A DNA stretch of 64,000 nt from Streptomyces sp. TBY4 (GCF_024213195.1 NZ_JANAVF010000003.1:147420-211419), one strand, 5' to 3'. Counted from the first letter of the stretch, positions 43,528 through 52,832 are shown. Numbers and translations are program-made. Notes: generated by a model not told the origin, from the letters alone.

Positions 43528-46500
43528 CTAGTTAGTCCCCTTTAGCGAGGAAAGTCGAGCCTGTGTGGAGCCGCCCGTCTCCTCCGCTTCCCGCTCCCGC
43601 TCCAGCAGCCCGCGCAGCGGACCGGGGGCCGCCGCCAGCTCCGCGTACGCACCGCGCTGGACCACCCTGCCGCCGTCGAGGACGAGCACCTCGTCGACCG
43701 CTTCCAGGCCGGCCAGCCGGTGCGTGATCAGCACGGTGGCACGGCCCTCGGTCGCGGCCAGCAGGTCCGCGGTCAGCGCGTCGGCGGTGGCCAGGTCCAG
43801 GTGCTCGGCCGGCTCGTCCAGGACGAGGACCGGGAAGTCCGCGAGCAAGGCCCGGGCCAGGGCGAGACGCTGGCGCTGACCGCCGGAGATCCGCTCGCCG
43901 TGCTCGCCGACCAGCGTGTCCAGCCCATCCGGGAGCCCCTCGGCCCACTCCAGCAGCCGCGCCGCGGCCAGGGCCTCCCGCAGCCGGGCCTCGTTCGCCC
44001 CCGGGGCGGCCAGCCGCAGGTTCTCCCGTACGGAGCTGTCGAAGATGTGCGCGTCCTGGGCGCACAGGCCCACCACCCGGCGCACGTCGTCCCCGTCGAG
44101 GGCGCGCGCGTCGGTCCCGCCCAGGGTGTACGCGCCTTCGTGCTGGTCCAGGAAGCGCAGCAGGACCTGTGCCAGCGTGGTCTTGCCGGCACCCGAGGGC
44201 CCGACGACCGCGATCCGGCGGCCCGCCTCCAGGGTCAGGTCGAGCCCGCCGAGCGCGTCCGTCTCCTGCCCGGGGTGGCGGGCGTGGAGCCCCGTCAGCC
44301 GCAGCGGGAAGGGCGAGGCGGGCAGGGCCTCGGGCCGCTCCGGCTCGGTGACCGGGACGGGAGTGTCGATGACCTCGTAGACCCGCTCGGCGCTGCGCCG
44401 GACCCGCTGGCGGTACTGGACGGCCTGCGGAAGTCCGCTGACGGCCTCGAAGGCGGCCAGCGGGGTCAGCACGACCACGGCCATGGCCACCCCGGACAGC
44501 CGGCCCCCGGCGACGGCGTCCGCCCCGACGGCGGCCGCACAGACCACGGTCACTCCGGTCACCAGGGCCGACAGCCCGCCCCCGAGCCCGGTGACGGCGG
44601 CCGCGCGGGCCGCGATCCCGGTCAGCGTGCGGTCGCTGTCCTTCGCGGCGGCCTTGCGCCCGCCGAGCGCTCCGGCGACGGTGAGCTCCGCGGTTCCGGT
44701 GAGCAGATCCGCCACACGGGTGGCGAGCTCTCCCCGGGCGGGCGCGAGCCGGCGTTCGGTCCGGCGGGCGCAGACCGCGCTGAGGAGCGGCACCCCGACA
44801 CCGGCGGCCAGCAGCCCGGCGGCGAGCACCGCCCCGGCTTCGGGCAGCAGCCAGGCGGTGAACGCCACCGAGCCGGTGCCCACGAGCAGCGCGGTGCCGA
44901 CGGGCAGCAGCCAGCGCAGCCAGTAGTCCTGCAGGGCGTCGGCGTCGGCCACCAGCCGGGTCAGCAGGTCCCCGCGCCGATGGGTGCGCAGCCCGGCGGG
45001 CGCGATGCGCTCCAGCCGCTGGAACACCGAGACGCGCAGGTCGGCGAGCATCCGCAGGACCGCGTCGTGGGAGACCAGCCGCTCCGCGTAGCGGAAGACG
45101 GCCCTTCCCATGCCGAAGGCCCGCGTCGCGGTGACGGCCACCATCAGGTAGAGCACGGGCGGCTGTTCGGAAGCGCGCGAGATCAGCCACCCGGAGACGG
45201 CCATCAGCCCGACGCTGCACCCGACGGCCAGCGCCCCGAGGAACAGCCCGAGCCTGAACCGTCCTTGCCAGGCCCTGGCCACGCCCCGCACCCGCTTGAG
45301 CGGATCGCCGCCGCCGGCGTCGCCGCCGCGGGTACTGCCCGCACGCTCCGGGGCGTCCCCGAGGATCCACTCCCCGGGATCGCGCGGCGCCGGTCCCGGC
45401 TGCGCTGCCCGGACGGGAGGAAGGGGCGCGGCGGGGGAGGGCCCGGCCGGGCCGGCCCCGACCCGTACGACCCGGTCGGCCAGGGCCAGCAGCGCCGGCC
45501 GGTGCACCACGAGCAGGACGGTCCGCCCGACCGCGAGGCGGCGTACCGCCTCCACGACGGCCGCCTCGGTCTCGCCGTCCAGCGCCGCCGTCGGCTCGTC
45601 GAGCAGGAGCACCGGCCGGTCCGCCAGGAACGCCCGGGCCAGCGCGAGGCGCTGCCGCTGCCCCGCGGACAGTCCGACCCCGCCCTCACCGAGGAGGGTG
45701 TCCGCCCCCCGCGGCAGGGCCCGTACGAACTCCCACGCCCCGGCGTCCGCCAGCGCGGCGGTCACCTCGGCATCGGTGGCGCCGGGCCGCGCCAGGCGGA
45801 CGTTCTCGGCGATCGTCCCGGCGAACAGGTGCGGCCGCTGCGGCACCCAGGCGATGCGCTCGCGCCATTGCTCGGGCGCCAGACCGACCAGGTCCGTGCC
45901 CGCGACACGGACCACGCCCGTACGGGGGGTCACGAAGCCCAGCAGCACCTGCAGGAGCGTGGACTTGCCCGCGCCGCTCGGGCCGGTGAGGGCCACGCAT
46001 TCGCCCGGTTCCACGGTCAGCGAGACGGGTCCGGGGGAGTCCTCGCCCCGGCCCTCGTACCGGACGGCCACCCCGTCGAGCTCGATCCGCAGACCCGAGG
46101 CGGGAACGGCGGCCGTCCCCGGCGATGCGGGAACCGGGGTCTCCAGCACCTCGAAGATCTCTTCCGCGGCGGCCAGTCCCTCCGCCGCCGCGTGGTACTG
46201 GGCCCCGACCTGGCGCAGGGGCAGGTACGCCTCGGGTGCCAGGACCAGGATGACCAGTCCGGTGTAGAGGTCGAGCTCCCCGTGGACGAGCCGCATGCCG
46301 ATGGTGACGGCGACCAGCGCCACCGACAGGGTCGCCAGCAGTTCGAGGGCGAAGGAGGACAGGAACGCGATGCGCAGCGTGCGCATCGTGGCCTGCCGGT
46401 AGTCATCGGTGATCTTGCGGATGGACTCCGCCTGGGCCTTCGCCCGGCCGAAGACCTTGAGGGTCGGCAGGCCGGCCACCACGTCGAGGAAGTGTCCCGA

Positions 46501-47097
46501 GAGCCGGGACAGCAGCCGCCACTGGCGGTCCATCCGGGACTGGGTGGCCATGCCGATCAGGATCATGAAGAGGGGGATCAGCGGCAGCGTGACCACGATG
46601 ATGGCCGCCGACACCCAGTCCTCGGTGACGATCCGCGCGAGCACCGCCACGGGGACGACGATCGCGAGCCCGAGCTGGGGCAGGTACCGCGAGAAGTAGT
46701 CGTCGAGGGCGTCCACGCCCCGGGTGGCCAGGGCCACCAGGGAGCCCGTCCGCTGTCCGCTGAGCCAGCCGGGGCCGAGGTCCGCGGCCCGCTCCAGCAG
46801 CCGGCCGCGCAGTTCCGACTTGACCGCCGCGCTCGCCCGGTGCGCGGCCAGTTCGGTGAGCCAGGCGACCAGGCCCCGGCCGAGCGCCACCGCCGCGAGC
46901 AGCAGCAGGGGCGTCCGCAGGGCCGCGCCGTCCAGTCCGTCCTCGAAGGCGCCGACCACGATCTCGGCGATCAGCATCGCCTGGCCGACGACCAGTCCCG
47001 CCCCGGCGAGCCCGAGGGCCACCACCGCTCCCAGGAAGAGTCGGGTGGACCGGGCGTACCGGAGCAGGCGCGGGTCGATCGGTTTCACGTGAAACAT
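43528..47097 (-). CDS. cydCD: Fused CydDC thiol/haem-linked ABC exporter for cytochrome bd assembly
   Basis: 1189 residues joining two half-transporters. The first (CydD-like) has a TM domain and an NBD with Walker A GPSGAGKST (about 371) and signature GLSAGQRQRLALA; the second (CydC-like) repeats this with Walker A at about 964 and ISGGQRQRLALARA. CydDC exports cysteine/glutathione and is required for cytochrome bd. The ATG at 47095-47097 belongs to a perfect parS palindrome, so the protein begins MFHVKP. It is downstream of cydA-cydB on the same strand, 42 bp after cydB. Confidence 0.94.
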   Translation of the reverse strand: MFHVKPIDPRLLRYARSTRLFLGAVVALGLAGAGLVVGQAMLIAEIVVGAFEDGLDGAALRTPLLLLAAVALGRGLVAWLTELAAHRASAAVKSELRGRLLERAADLGPGWLSGQRTGSLVALATRGVDALDDYFSRYLPQLGLAIVVPVAVLARIVTEDWVSAAIIVVTLPLIPLFMILIGMATQSRMDRQWRLLSRLSGHFLDVVAGLPTLKVFGRAKAQAESIRKITDDYRQATMRTLRIAFLSSFALELLATLSVALVAVTIGMRLVHGELDLYTGLVILVLAPEAYLPLRQVGAQYHAAAEGLAAAEEIFEVLETPVPASPGTAAVPASGLRIELDGVAVRYEGRGEDSPGPVSLTVEPGECVALTGPSGAGKSTLLQVLLGFVTPRTGVVRVAGTDLVGLAPEQWRERIAWVPQRPHLFAGTIAENVRLARPGATDAEVTAALADAGAWEFVRALPRGADTLLGEGGVGLSAGQRQRLALARAFLADRPVLLLDEPTAALDGETEAAVVEAVRRLAVGRTVLLVVHRPALLALADRVVRVGAGPAGPSPAAPLPPVRAAQPGPAPRDPGEWILGDAPERAGSTRGGDAGGGDPLKRVRGVARAWQGRFRLGLFLGALAVGCSVGLMAVSGWLISRASEQPPVLYLMVAVTATRAFGMGRAVFRYAERLVSHDAVLRMLADLRVSVFQRLERIAPAGLRTHRRGDLLTRLVADADALQDYWLRWLLPVGTALLVGTGSVAFTAWLLPEAGAVLAAGLLAAGVGVPLLSAVCARRTERRLAPARGELATRVADLLTGTAELTVAGALGGRKAAAKDSDRTLTGIAARAAAVTGLGGGLSALVTGVTVVCAAAVGADAVAGGRLSGVAMAVVVLTPLAAFEAVSGLPQAVQYRQRVRRSAERVYEVIDTPVPVTEPERPEALPASPFPLRLTGLHARHPGQETDALGGLDLTLEAGRRIAVVGPSGAGKTTLAQVLLRFLDQHEGAYTLGGTDARALDGDDVRRVVGLCAQDAHIFDSSVRENLRLAAPGANEARLREALAAARLLEWAEGLPDGLDTLVGEHGERISGGQRQRLALARALLADFPVLVLDEPAEHLDLATADALTADLLAATEGRATVLITHRLAGLEAVDEVLVLDGGRVVQRGAYAELAAAPGPLRGLLEREREAEETGGSTQARLSSLKGTN
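47082..47095. other. parS: parS site 5, at the cydCD start codon
   Basis: Perfect GTTTCACGTGAAAC overlapping the first codons of cydCD; the coding reading is MFHVK. Any ParB bound here would cover the translation start region. Confidence 0.95.
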
Positions 47098-47138
47098 CCC
47101 CAGGCAGGATCAGGCGGGGCGGGACGGGCGGAGCGGTC

Positions 47139-48140
47139 TCAGTGCGCGTCGACGATGTGCTGGGTGCCGATGCGCTTGCGGAACACCCAGTAGGTCCACG
47201 CCTGGTAGAGCAGGACGAGCGGGGTCGCCACCGCCGCGCACCAGGTCATGATCTTCAGGGTGTACGGGCTGGACGAGGCGTTGGTGACCGTGAGGTTCCA
47301 GGCGCTGTCCAGCGAGGACGGCATGACGTTCGGGAACAGCGTCAGGAAGAGCATCGCGACGGCGGCCGCGATGGTGACTCCCGACAGGGCGAACGCCCAG
47401 CCCTCCCGGCCCCTGAAGGTGAAGCCGAGGGCCCCGACCAGGGCGAGGACCGCCACGGTCATGGCGATCAGGCTCCAGCCGTCACCGCGCGAGAGCTGGG
47501 TCCAGATCAGGAAGGCGAGCGCGAGGACCGCGGTCACCACCCCGAGCCGGATGGCCAGCGCGCGCGAGCGGTCCCGGATGTCCCCGACCGTCTTGAGCGA
47601 GGTGAACACCGCGCCGTGGAAGGTGAACAGGGTCAAGGTGACCAGGCCGCCGAGGATCGAGTAGACGTTGAGCAGGTCGAAGAAGTTTCCGACGTACTCC
47701 ATGTCCTGGTCGATCTTCACTCCGCGCACGATGTTGGCGAAGGCCACGCCCCACAGGAACGCGGGGATCAGCGAGGTCCAGAAGATCGCGTGTTCCCAGT
47801 TGGTCTGCCACTTGTCCTCGGGGCGCTTGTGCCGGTACTCGAAGGCGACCCCGCGGATGATGAGGCAGATCAGGATGATCAGGAGCGGCAGGTAGAACCC
47901 GGAGAAGAGGGTGGCGTACCACTCGGGGAAGGCGGCGAAGGTCGCGCCGCCGGCGGTGAGCAGCCAGACCTCGTTGCCGTCCCACACGGGCCCGATCGTG
48001 TTGATCAGGACCCGCTTCTCCGTGCGGTCGCGGGCCAGCAGCTTGGTCAGGACGCCGACTCCGAAGTCGAAGCCCTCCAGGAAGAAGTAGCCGATCCACA
48101 GAACGGCGATGAGCACGAACCAGACGTCGTGGAGTTGCAT
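47139..48140 (-). CDS. cydB: Cytochrome bd ubiquinol/menaquinol oxidase subunit II
   Basis: 333 residues, eight to nine helices, with the subunit II N-terminus (VWFVLIAVLWIGYFFLEGFDFGVG) and the conserved GPVWDGNEVWLLTAGGATFAAFP region. It forms the terminal oxidase with CydA. ATG 48140, 18 bp downstream of the cydA stop; co-transcribed with cydA and cydCD. Confidence 0.96.
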   Translation of the reverse strand: MQLHDVWFVLIAVLWIGYFFLEGFDFGVGVLTKLLARDRTEKRVLINTIGPVWDGNEVWLLTAGGATFAAFPEWYATLFSGFYLPLLIILICLIIRGVAFEYRHKRPEDKWQTNWEHAIFWTSLIPAFLWGVAFANIVRGVKIDQDMEYVGNFFDLLNVYSILGGLVTLTLFTFHGAVFTSLKTVGDIRDRSRALAIRLGVVTAVLALAFLIWTQLSRGDGWSLIAMTVAVLALVGALGFTFRGREGWAFALSGVTIAAAVAMLFLTLFPNVMPSSLDSAWNLTVTNASSSPYTLKIMTWCAAVATPLVLLYQAWTYWVFRKRIGTQHIVDAH

Positions 48141-48158
48141 GGTGTGGTCTCCTCAGCC

Positions 48159-49664
48159 TCAGTACGAGAAGGCCATCGGCCGGTCGGGGTTCTTGTCGTC
48201 CCCGCCGATCTTGGTCGGCGGGTTGAGGTCGGCCTCGGTGAGCTCGGGCGGGCCGATCTTGACGTACTTCACGAGGAGCTTGACCTCGATCACGGCGAGC
48301 ACGGCGTAGAGCAGCGTGAAGCCGATCATCGAGGTGAGCACCTCACCCTGGGAGACGTTCGGCGAGACCGCGTCGCGGGTGCGCAGGACCCCGTAGACCA
48401 CCCAGGGCTGGCGGCCCATCTCGGTGAAGATCCAGCCCCAGGAGTTGGCGATCAGCGGGAAGCCCATGGTCCAGAGCGCGATGATCCAGTACCAGTTCGT
48501 GAACTTGGGGCTCAGCGCCTTCTTGAAGAGGACCAGGTGCGGGACCTCTTCCTCACTGGTCCGCAGCCCGGGCGGCAGCATGAACTTCTTGCGGGTCAGC
48601 CAGAGCCCCAGCACGCCGACTCCGAGCGAGGCCATGCCGAAGCCGATCATCCAGCGGAAGCCCCAGTAGGCGACCGGGATGTTGGGCCGGTAGTCACCGG
48701 GACCGAACTTCTCCTGCTCGGCCTTGTTGACGTCGTTGATGCCCGGGACGAACGAGCTGAAGTCGTCGTTGGCCAGGAAGGACAGCAGGCCCGGGATCTC
48801 TATGGCGACCGTGTTGTGGCCCTTTTCCACGTCTCCGTAGGCGAAGAGGGAGAAGGGCGCGGGCGCCTCGCCGTCCCAGAGCGCCTCGGCGGCGGCCATC
48901 TTCATCGGCTGCTGCTTGAACATGACCTTGCCGAGGAGGTCTCCGCTGATCGCGGTGCCCAGACCAGCGATGATCATGACGACCAGGCCGAGGCGCAGCG
49001 AGGTCCGCATGACGGGGATGTGCTTCTTGCGGGCGAGGTGGAAGGCCGAGATGCCGACCATGAACGCGCCGCCGACCAGGAAGGCCGCCGTCATGGTGTG
49101 GAAGAACTGGGTCAGCGCGGTGTTCTGCGTGAGCACCAGCCAGAAGTCCGTGAGCTCGGCCCGGCCGCGCTCCTCGTTGATCCGGTAGCCGACGGGGTGC
49201 TGCATCCAGGAGTTGGCCGCGAGGATGAAGTACGCGGACAGGATGGTGCCGATCGAGACCATCCAGATGCAGGCCAGGTGGATCTTCTTCGGCAGCTTGT
49301 CCCAGCCGAAGATCCACAGGCCGATGAAGGTGGATTCGAAGAAGAAGGCGATGAGGGCCTCGAAGGCCAGCGGGGCTCCGAAGATGTCACCGACGAACCG
49401 CGAGTAGTCGGACCAGTTCATGCCGAACTGGAACTCCTGGACGATGCCCGTGACGACACCCATCGCGATGTTGATCAGGAAGAGCTTGCCCCAGAACTTG
49501 GTGGCCTTGAGGTACTTCTCCTTTTCCGAACGCACCCAGGCGGTCTGCAGGATCGCGACGAGCGCGGCCAGCGAGATCGTCAAGGGAACGAAGAGGAAGT
49601 GATAGACGGTGGTAATACCGAACTGCCATCGCGCCAGGGTCTCTGGCGCCAAAGCTAGGTCCAC
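48159..49664 (-). CDS. cydA: Cytochrome bd oxidase subunit I
   Basis: 501 residues. The haem-ligand region near the N-terminus (FGITTVYHFLFVPLT), the quinol-site motif KQQPMKMAAAEALW and the hallmark GRQPWVVYG are present; the Q-loop is the short form. The enzyme reduces oxygen with high affinity using menaquinol. ATG 49664. A perfect Rex operator lies about 85 bp upstream, so expression should respond to NADH/NAD ratio. Confidence 0.96.
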   Translation of the reverse strand: MDLALAPETLARWQFGITTVYHFLFVPLTISLAALVAILQTAWVRSEKEKYLKATKFWGKLFLINIAMGVVTGIVQEFQFGMNWSDYSRFVGDIFGAPLAFEALIAFFFESTFIGLWIFGWDKLPKKIHLACIWMVSIGTILSAYFILAANSWMQHPVGYRINEERGRAELTDFWLVLTQNTALTQFFHTMTAAFLVGGAFMVGISAFHLARKKHIPVMRTSLRLGLVVMIIAGLGTAISGDLLGKVMFKQQPMKMAAAEALWDGEAPAPFSLFAYGDVEKGHNTVAIEIPGLLSFLANDDFSSFVPGINDVNKAEQEKFGPGDYRPNIPVAYWGFRWMIGFGMASLGVGVLGLWLTRKKFMLPPGLRTSEEEVPHLVLFKKALSPKFTNWYWIIALWTMGFPLIANSWGWIFTEMGRQPWVVYGVLRTRDAVSPNVSQGEVLTSMIGFTLLYAVLAVIEVKLLVKYVKIGPPELTEADLNPPTKIGGDDKNPDRPMAFSY

Positions 49665-49749
49665 GTCGTCGTCTCCTTCGTTTCGCCGTGGTCACAGCCG
49701 CAGTTTGCCTCGTGTATCCCACTCAATCCGGGAGGAAGCAGGACACGCT

Positions 49750-49765
49750 TGTGAACGCGTTCACA
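49750..49765. promoter_or_regulatory. Rex operator (ROP) upstream of cydABCD
   Basis: TGTGAACGCGTTCACA is an exact dyad matching the Streptomyces Rex consensus TGTGAACNNNTTCACA. It sits 86-101 bp upstream of the cydA start. Rex, a NADH-sensing repressor, controls cydABCD in S. coelicolor (established). A partial second half-site (TTCACAA) follows at about 49766. Confidence 0.92.
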
Positions 49766-49803
49766 TTCACAAGCATTATGTCGTACCGCTGTCGGCATCT
49801 TTC

Positions 49804-49818
49804 AGGGGGGTCCCCCCT
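49804..49818. promoter_or_regulatory. Perfect G/C palindrome AGGGGGGTCCCCCCT
   Basis: Seven-base arms around a single T, 27 bp upstream of the cyclophilin-like gene. It could be a metal-responsive or other operator; the run of G and C is unlike the surrounding A/T-richer sequence. Confidence 0.5.
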
Positions 49819-49827
49819 AGCGAATAA

Positions 49828-49846
49828 ATTCAACAGATTGTTGAAT
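49828..49846. promoter_or_regulatory. Perfect 8-bp dyad ATTCAACA-N3-TGTTGAAT at the gene start
   Basis: Exact dyad, 19 bp overall, whose right arm overlaps the first ATG of the cyclophilin-like gene. The size and A/T-rich arms resemble GntR/FCD-type operators, but the cognate regulator is not encoded nearby in this window. Confidence 0.6.
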
Positions 49847-50222
49847 GCGAACCATGAAGATTCGATTCCTCTGGCCCGCCGGCCAGCTCACCGCAACGCT
49901 CGACGAGACCCCGACCGCCAAGGCGCTCGCCGACGCCCTCCCCATTTCCGCTTCCGCCAACACCTGGGGGGAGGAGGTCTACTTCGACACCGGCGTCTCC
50001 GTGGCCCTGGAGCACGACGCCCAGCAGGTCGTCGAGCCCGGCACGGTCGCGTTCTGGACCGAGGGCGACGCGCTCGCGCTGCCCTACGGCCCCACTCCGA
50101 TCTCCCGCGGGGGCGAGAGCCGCCTGGCGAGCCCGTGCAACGTGCTCGGCTCGTTCGACGGCGACCCCCGCCTGCTGGCCACCGTCCGCGACGGCGACCC
50201 CATCCGCGTGGAACTGGCCTGA
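49845..50222 (+). CDS. Cyclophilin-fold protein (TM1367-like)
   Basis: 125 residues, all-beta with no signal peptide; features include NTWGEEVYFDTG, PGTVAFWTEGDALALPYGP and SPCNVLGSF, typical of the small TM1367-like cyclophilin-fold family (from memory). Such proteins lack a proven isomerase function. ATG 49845 and ATG 49854 (MKIRFLWPAG) are both possible; the second is not covered by the operator dyad at 49828-49846. It is divergent from cydA, sharing a 180-bp region containing the Rex site and two other palindromes. Confidence 0.8.
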   Translation: MRTMKIRFLWPAGQLTATLDETPTAKALADALPISASANTWGEEVYFDTGVSVALEHDAQQVVEPGTVAFWTEGDALALPYGPTPISRGGESRLASPCNVLGSFDGDPRLLATVRDGDPIRVELA

Positions 50223-50233
50223 CACCGTTCCCA

Positions 50234-50251
50234 CCGGCCCCACCGGGCCGG
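50234..50251. terminator. Short hairpin between cyclophilin-like gene and hisC
   Basis: CCGGCCC and GGGCCGG arms with a 4-nt loop in the 34-bp convergent gap. Only seven pairs, so a modest terminator. Confidence 0.5.
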
Positions 50252-50256
50252 GCGCG

Positions 50257-51339
50257 CTACATCTCCTTGAAGAACGCCTCGGCCGTGTGCAGGAAGAGGT
50301 CGTTCGCCTCGGGCTCACCGATCGTGACCCGCAGGCCCTCGCCCGCGAAGGGCCGGACCACCACGCCGGCCTTCTCGCAGGCCGCCGCGAAGTCGGCGGT
50401 GCGCTCCCCGAGCCGCATCCACACGAAGTTGGCCTGCGTCTCGGGCACCACGGTCCAGCCCTGGGCCAGCAGGGTCCCGTAGACCCGAGCGCGCTCGCCC
50501 ACCAGCGACCCGACCCGGCCCATCAGCTCGTCCTCGGCCCGCAGCGAGGCGACCGCCGCGTCCTGGGCGAGCTGGCTGACGCCGAAGGGCACCGCGGTCT
50601 TGCGCAGCGCCGCGGCCACCGGCTCGTGCGCCACCGCGAAGCCGACGCGCAGGCCGGCGAGCCCGTACGCCTTGGAGAACGTACGCAGTACGGCGACGTT
50701 GGGACGGCTGCGGTAGAGCTCGATGCCGTCCGGGACCTCGACGTCGCGGACGAACTCCTTGTAGGCCTCGTCGAGGACGACGAGGATGTCGGAGGGCACC
50801 CGGTCCAGGAACCGCTCCAGCTCGGCACGGCGCACGGCGGTGCCGGTGGGGTTGTTGGGGTTGCAGACGAAGATCAGGCGGGTCCGCTCCGTGATCGCCT
50901 CGAACATCGCGTCCAGGTCGTGCACGTCCCCCTCGGCCAGCGGCACCTGGACGGACGTCGCACCCGAGATCTGAACGATGATCGGATAAGCCTCGAAAGA
51001 CCGCCAGGCGTAGATGACCTCGTCGCCCGGACCCGCCGTCGACTGGATCAGCGACTGCGCGACCCCGACCGAGCCGGTGCCCGTGGCGATGTGCTCGACC
51101 GGGACCCCGAACCGCTCGGCGAGCTCGTTCACCAGACCCGTGCACGCCATGTCCGGGTACCGGTTGAAGTGGCCGGCCGCCGCGACCGCGCTCTCCAGGA
51201 CCCCAGGCAGGGGCGGGTACGGGTTCTCGTTCGAGGACAGCTTGAACGCGACCGGACCGCCCGCAGCGGCGGGCTTCCCGGGCTTGTAGGTGGGGATGCC
51301 GTCCAGCTCGGCGCGCAGCTTCGGGCTCTTCTCGCTCAC
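50257..51339 (-). CDS. hisC: Histidinol-phosphate aminotransferase (class II aminotransferase)
   Basis: 360 residues of the PLP fold-type I. Key elements: [16 protein letters not shown] (cofactor-binding Asn), [10 protein letters not shown] (Asp) and the Schiff-base lysine in [13 protein letters not shown], plus [13 protein letters not shown] near the end. It makes histidinol phosphate or, as in some actinobacteria, acts on aromatic precursors. It is isolated from other his genes, so an aromatic aminotransferase role is a real alternative. GTG 51339. Confidence 0.9.
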   Translation of the reverse strand: MSEKSPKLRAELDGIPTYKPGKPAAAGGPVAFKLSSNENPYPPLPGVLESAVAAAGHFNRYPDMACTGLVNELAERFGVPVEHIATGTGSVGVAQSLIQSTAGPGDEVIYAWRSFEAYPIIVQISGATSVQVPLAEGDVHDLDAMFEAITERTRLIFVCNPNNPTGTAVRRAELERFLDRVPSDILVVLDEAYKEFVRDVEVPDGIELYRSRPNVAVLRTFSKAYGLAGLRVGFAVAHEPVAAALRKTAVPFGVSQLAQDAAVASLRAEDELMGRVGSLVGERARVYGTLLAQGWTVVPETQANFVWMRLGERTADFAAACEKAGVVVRPFAGEGLRVTIGEPEANDLFLHTAEAFFKEM

Positions 51340-51448
51340 CGCAGGTCCTCCTCGACCGTCCCGTACGACGTCGCCGTCGACTCAATACTCCTCACCTTAT
51401 GAGGATTCCGTCCATCCGAGAACGGCAGGCGCCTGGAATGCGGGAGAG

Positions 51449-51470
51449 CGCACGCATATATGCGTGCGCC
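51449..51470. promoter_or_regulatory. 22-bp perfect palindrome, core GCATATATGC
   Basis: Each 11-base half begins GCGCACGCAT and the two are exact reverse complements around an ATAT-containing centre. Location between hisC and a LacI-type gene suggests an operator; a related core recurs at 51651-51660. Confidence 0.65.
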
Positions 51471-51650
51471 GGTGGCCTGCGCCGTGGCGCGCGTCCCTCG
51501 TACAGGTGAGTTGAGCAGAGGGCCGGAGGGCCCCGTTTTGGCATGCACGGTCCCGCCGACAAGGACACCGGACACCCTCCTCCACCAAACACCTTCATTT
51601 CCAAGGTCATTGGGGGTGGCGAACCGTGCAGAATCGTGCCTGTCAACCCG

Positions 51651-51660
51651 TGCATATGCA
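51651..51660. promoter_or_regulatory. TGCATATGCA palindrome 42 bp upstream of the LacI gene
   Basis: A 10-bp perfect palindrome sharing the GCATAT core of the 22-bp palindrome at 51449-51470; possible autoregulatory operator. Confidence 0.45.
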
Positions 51661-51701
51661 TCCGGACCGCCCTGCCCACCGAGCCCTACTATCGGCTCGC
51701 C

Positions 51702-52817
51702 ATGACAGCAGCAGGGAAGCATCAGGTGAGCCGGACCGAGACCACCCGGCGGGCCGCCGGCCGACAAGGCCGGGCGGGCATCAGGGACGTGGCCGCCGCG
51801 GCGGGCGTCTCGATCACGACCGTCTCCGACGCCCTCAATGGGAAGGGACGTCTGCCGGACGCCACCCGCCGCCACGTTCGCGAGGTCGCAGACCGGCTGG
51901 GCTACCGCCCCTCCGCGGCGGCCCGCACCCTCCGTACCGGCAAGTCGGGCCTCATCGGCCTGACCGTGACGACGTACGGGGATGAACCTTTCACCTTCAC
52001 CGAATTCGCGTACTTCGCCGAGATGGCCAGGGCCGCCACCTCCGCCGCGCTCGCCCGCGGGTACGCCCTCGTCATCCTCCCCGCCACCTCCAGACACGAC
52101 GTCTGGTCCAACGTGGCCCTCGACGGCACCGTCGTCATCGACCCCTCCGACCACGATCCCGTCGTGACCGAACTGGTCCGCCAGGGTCTGCCCGTCGTCT
52201 CCGACGGGCGCCCCGCCGGCTCACTCCCCGTCACCGCCTGGGTCGACAACGACCACGAGGCCGCCGTCCTGGGCCTCCTCGACCACCTCGCCGCCGCCGG
52301 AGCACGCCGCATCGGGCTTTTGACCGGCACCACCACCGACACCTACACCCGGCTCTCGACCACGGCCTACCTGCGCTGGTGCGAGCGCGTGGGCCAGGAC
52401 CCCGTCTACGAGTCCTACCCCGCCCACGATCCGTGCGCCGGCGCCGTCGCCGCCGACCGGCTGCTCGCCCGGCCCGACCGGCCCGACGCCGTCTACGGTC
52501 TGTTCGACCCCAACGGCACCGACCTGCTCGCCGCCGCCCGGCGCTACGGCCTGCGCGTTCCGGAGGACCTGCTGCTCGTGTGCTGCAGCGAGTCCACCGT
52601 GTACGCCAACACCGAACCGCCCATCACCACCCTGTCCCTCAAACCGCGCCGCATCGGCACCGCCGTCGTCCAGCTGCTCATCGACGCCATCGAGGGCGTC
52701 GACACGGGCGGCCCCGTCGAACAGGTCATCCCGACCGAGCTGATCATCCGTACCTCGTCCCAGCGCAGGCAGCCCCGTACGACCGTCAGCCCGCCCCGAT
52801 CCCCGGCCCAGGACTGA
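51702..52817 (+). CDS. LacI-family transcriptional regulator
   Basis: 371 residues. The N-terminal HTH (GIRDVAAAAGVSITTVSDAL, hinge RLGYRPSAAARTLRTGKSG) is standard LacI; the effector domain is of the periplasmic sugar-binding type with GVRVPEDLLLVCCSEST near residue 285. It should bind a small ligand, often a sugar or nucleoside. I use ATG 51702; GTG 51726 is an alternative. No sugar-transport genes adjoin it, so targets are not evident; palindromes at 51449-51470 and 51651-51660 are candidate sites. A hairpin follows at 52833. Confidence 0.9.
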   Translation: MTAAGKHQVSRTETTRRAAGRQGRAGIRDVAAAAGVSITTVSDALNGKGRLPDATRRHVREVADRLGYRPSAAARTLRTGKSGLIGLTVTTYGDEPFTFTEFAYFAEMARAATSAALARGYALVILPATSRHDVWSNVALDGTVVIDPSDHDPVVTELVRQGLPVVSDGRPAGSLPVTAWVDNDHEAAVLGLLDHLAAAGARRIGLLTGTTTDTYTRLSTTAYLRWCERVGQDPVYESYPAHDPCAGAVAADRLLARPDRPDAVYGLFDPNGTDLLAAARRYGLRVPEDLLLVCCSESTVYANTEPPITTLSLKPRRIGTAVVQLLIDAIEGVDTGGPVEQVIPTELIIRTSSQRRQPRTTVSPPRSPAQD

Positions 52818-52832
52818 CCACCACGCCGGTCC

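Larger units (their letters stand above)
51340..51701. other. 362-bp divergent region with two palindromes
   Basis: Lies between divergent hisC and the LacI-family gene. It holds a 22-bp perfect palindrome at 51449-51470 and a 10-bp palindrome TGCATATGCA at 51651-51660. No small gene is convincing; the open frames here lack family-like sequence. Confidence 0.6.

Noticed and set aside
43720..47193. 1157-residue plus-strand open frame
   Set aside because: Complementary to cydCD; low-complexity Gly/Arg/Gln translation with no homology expected.
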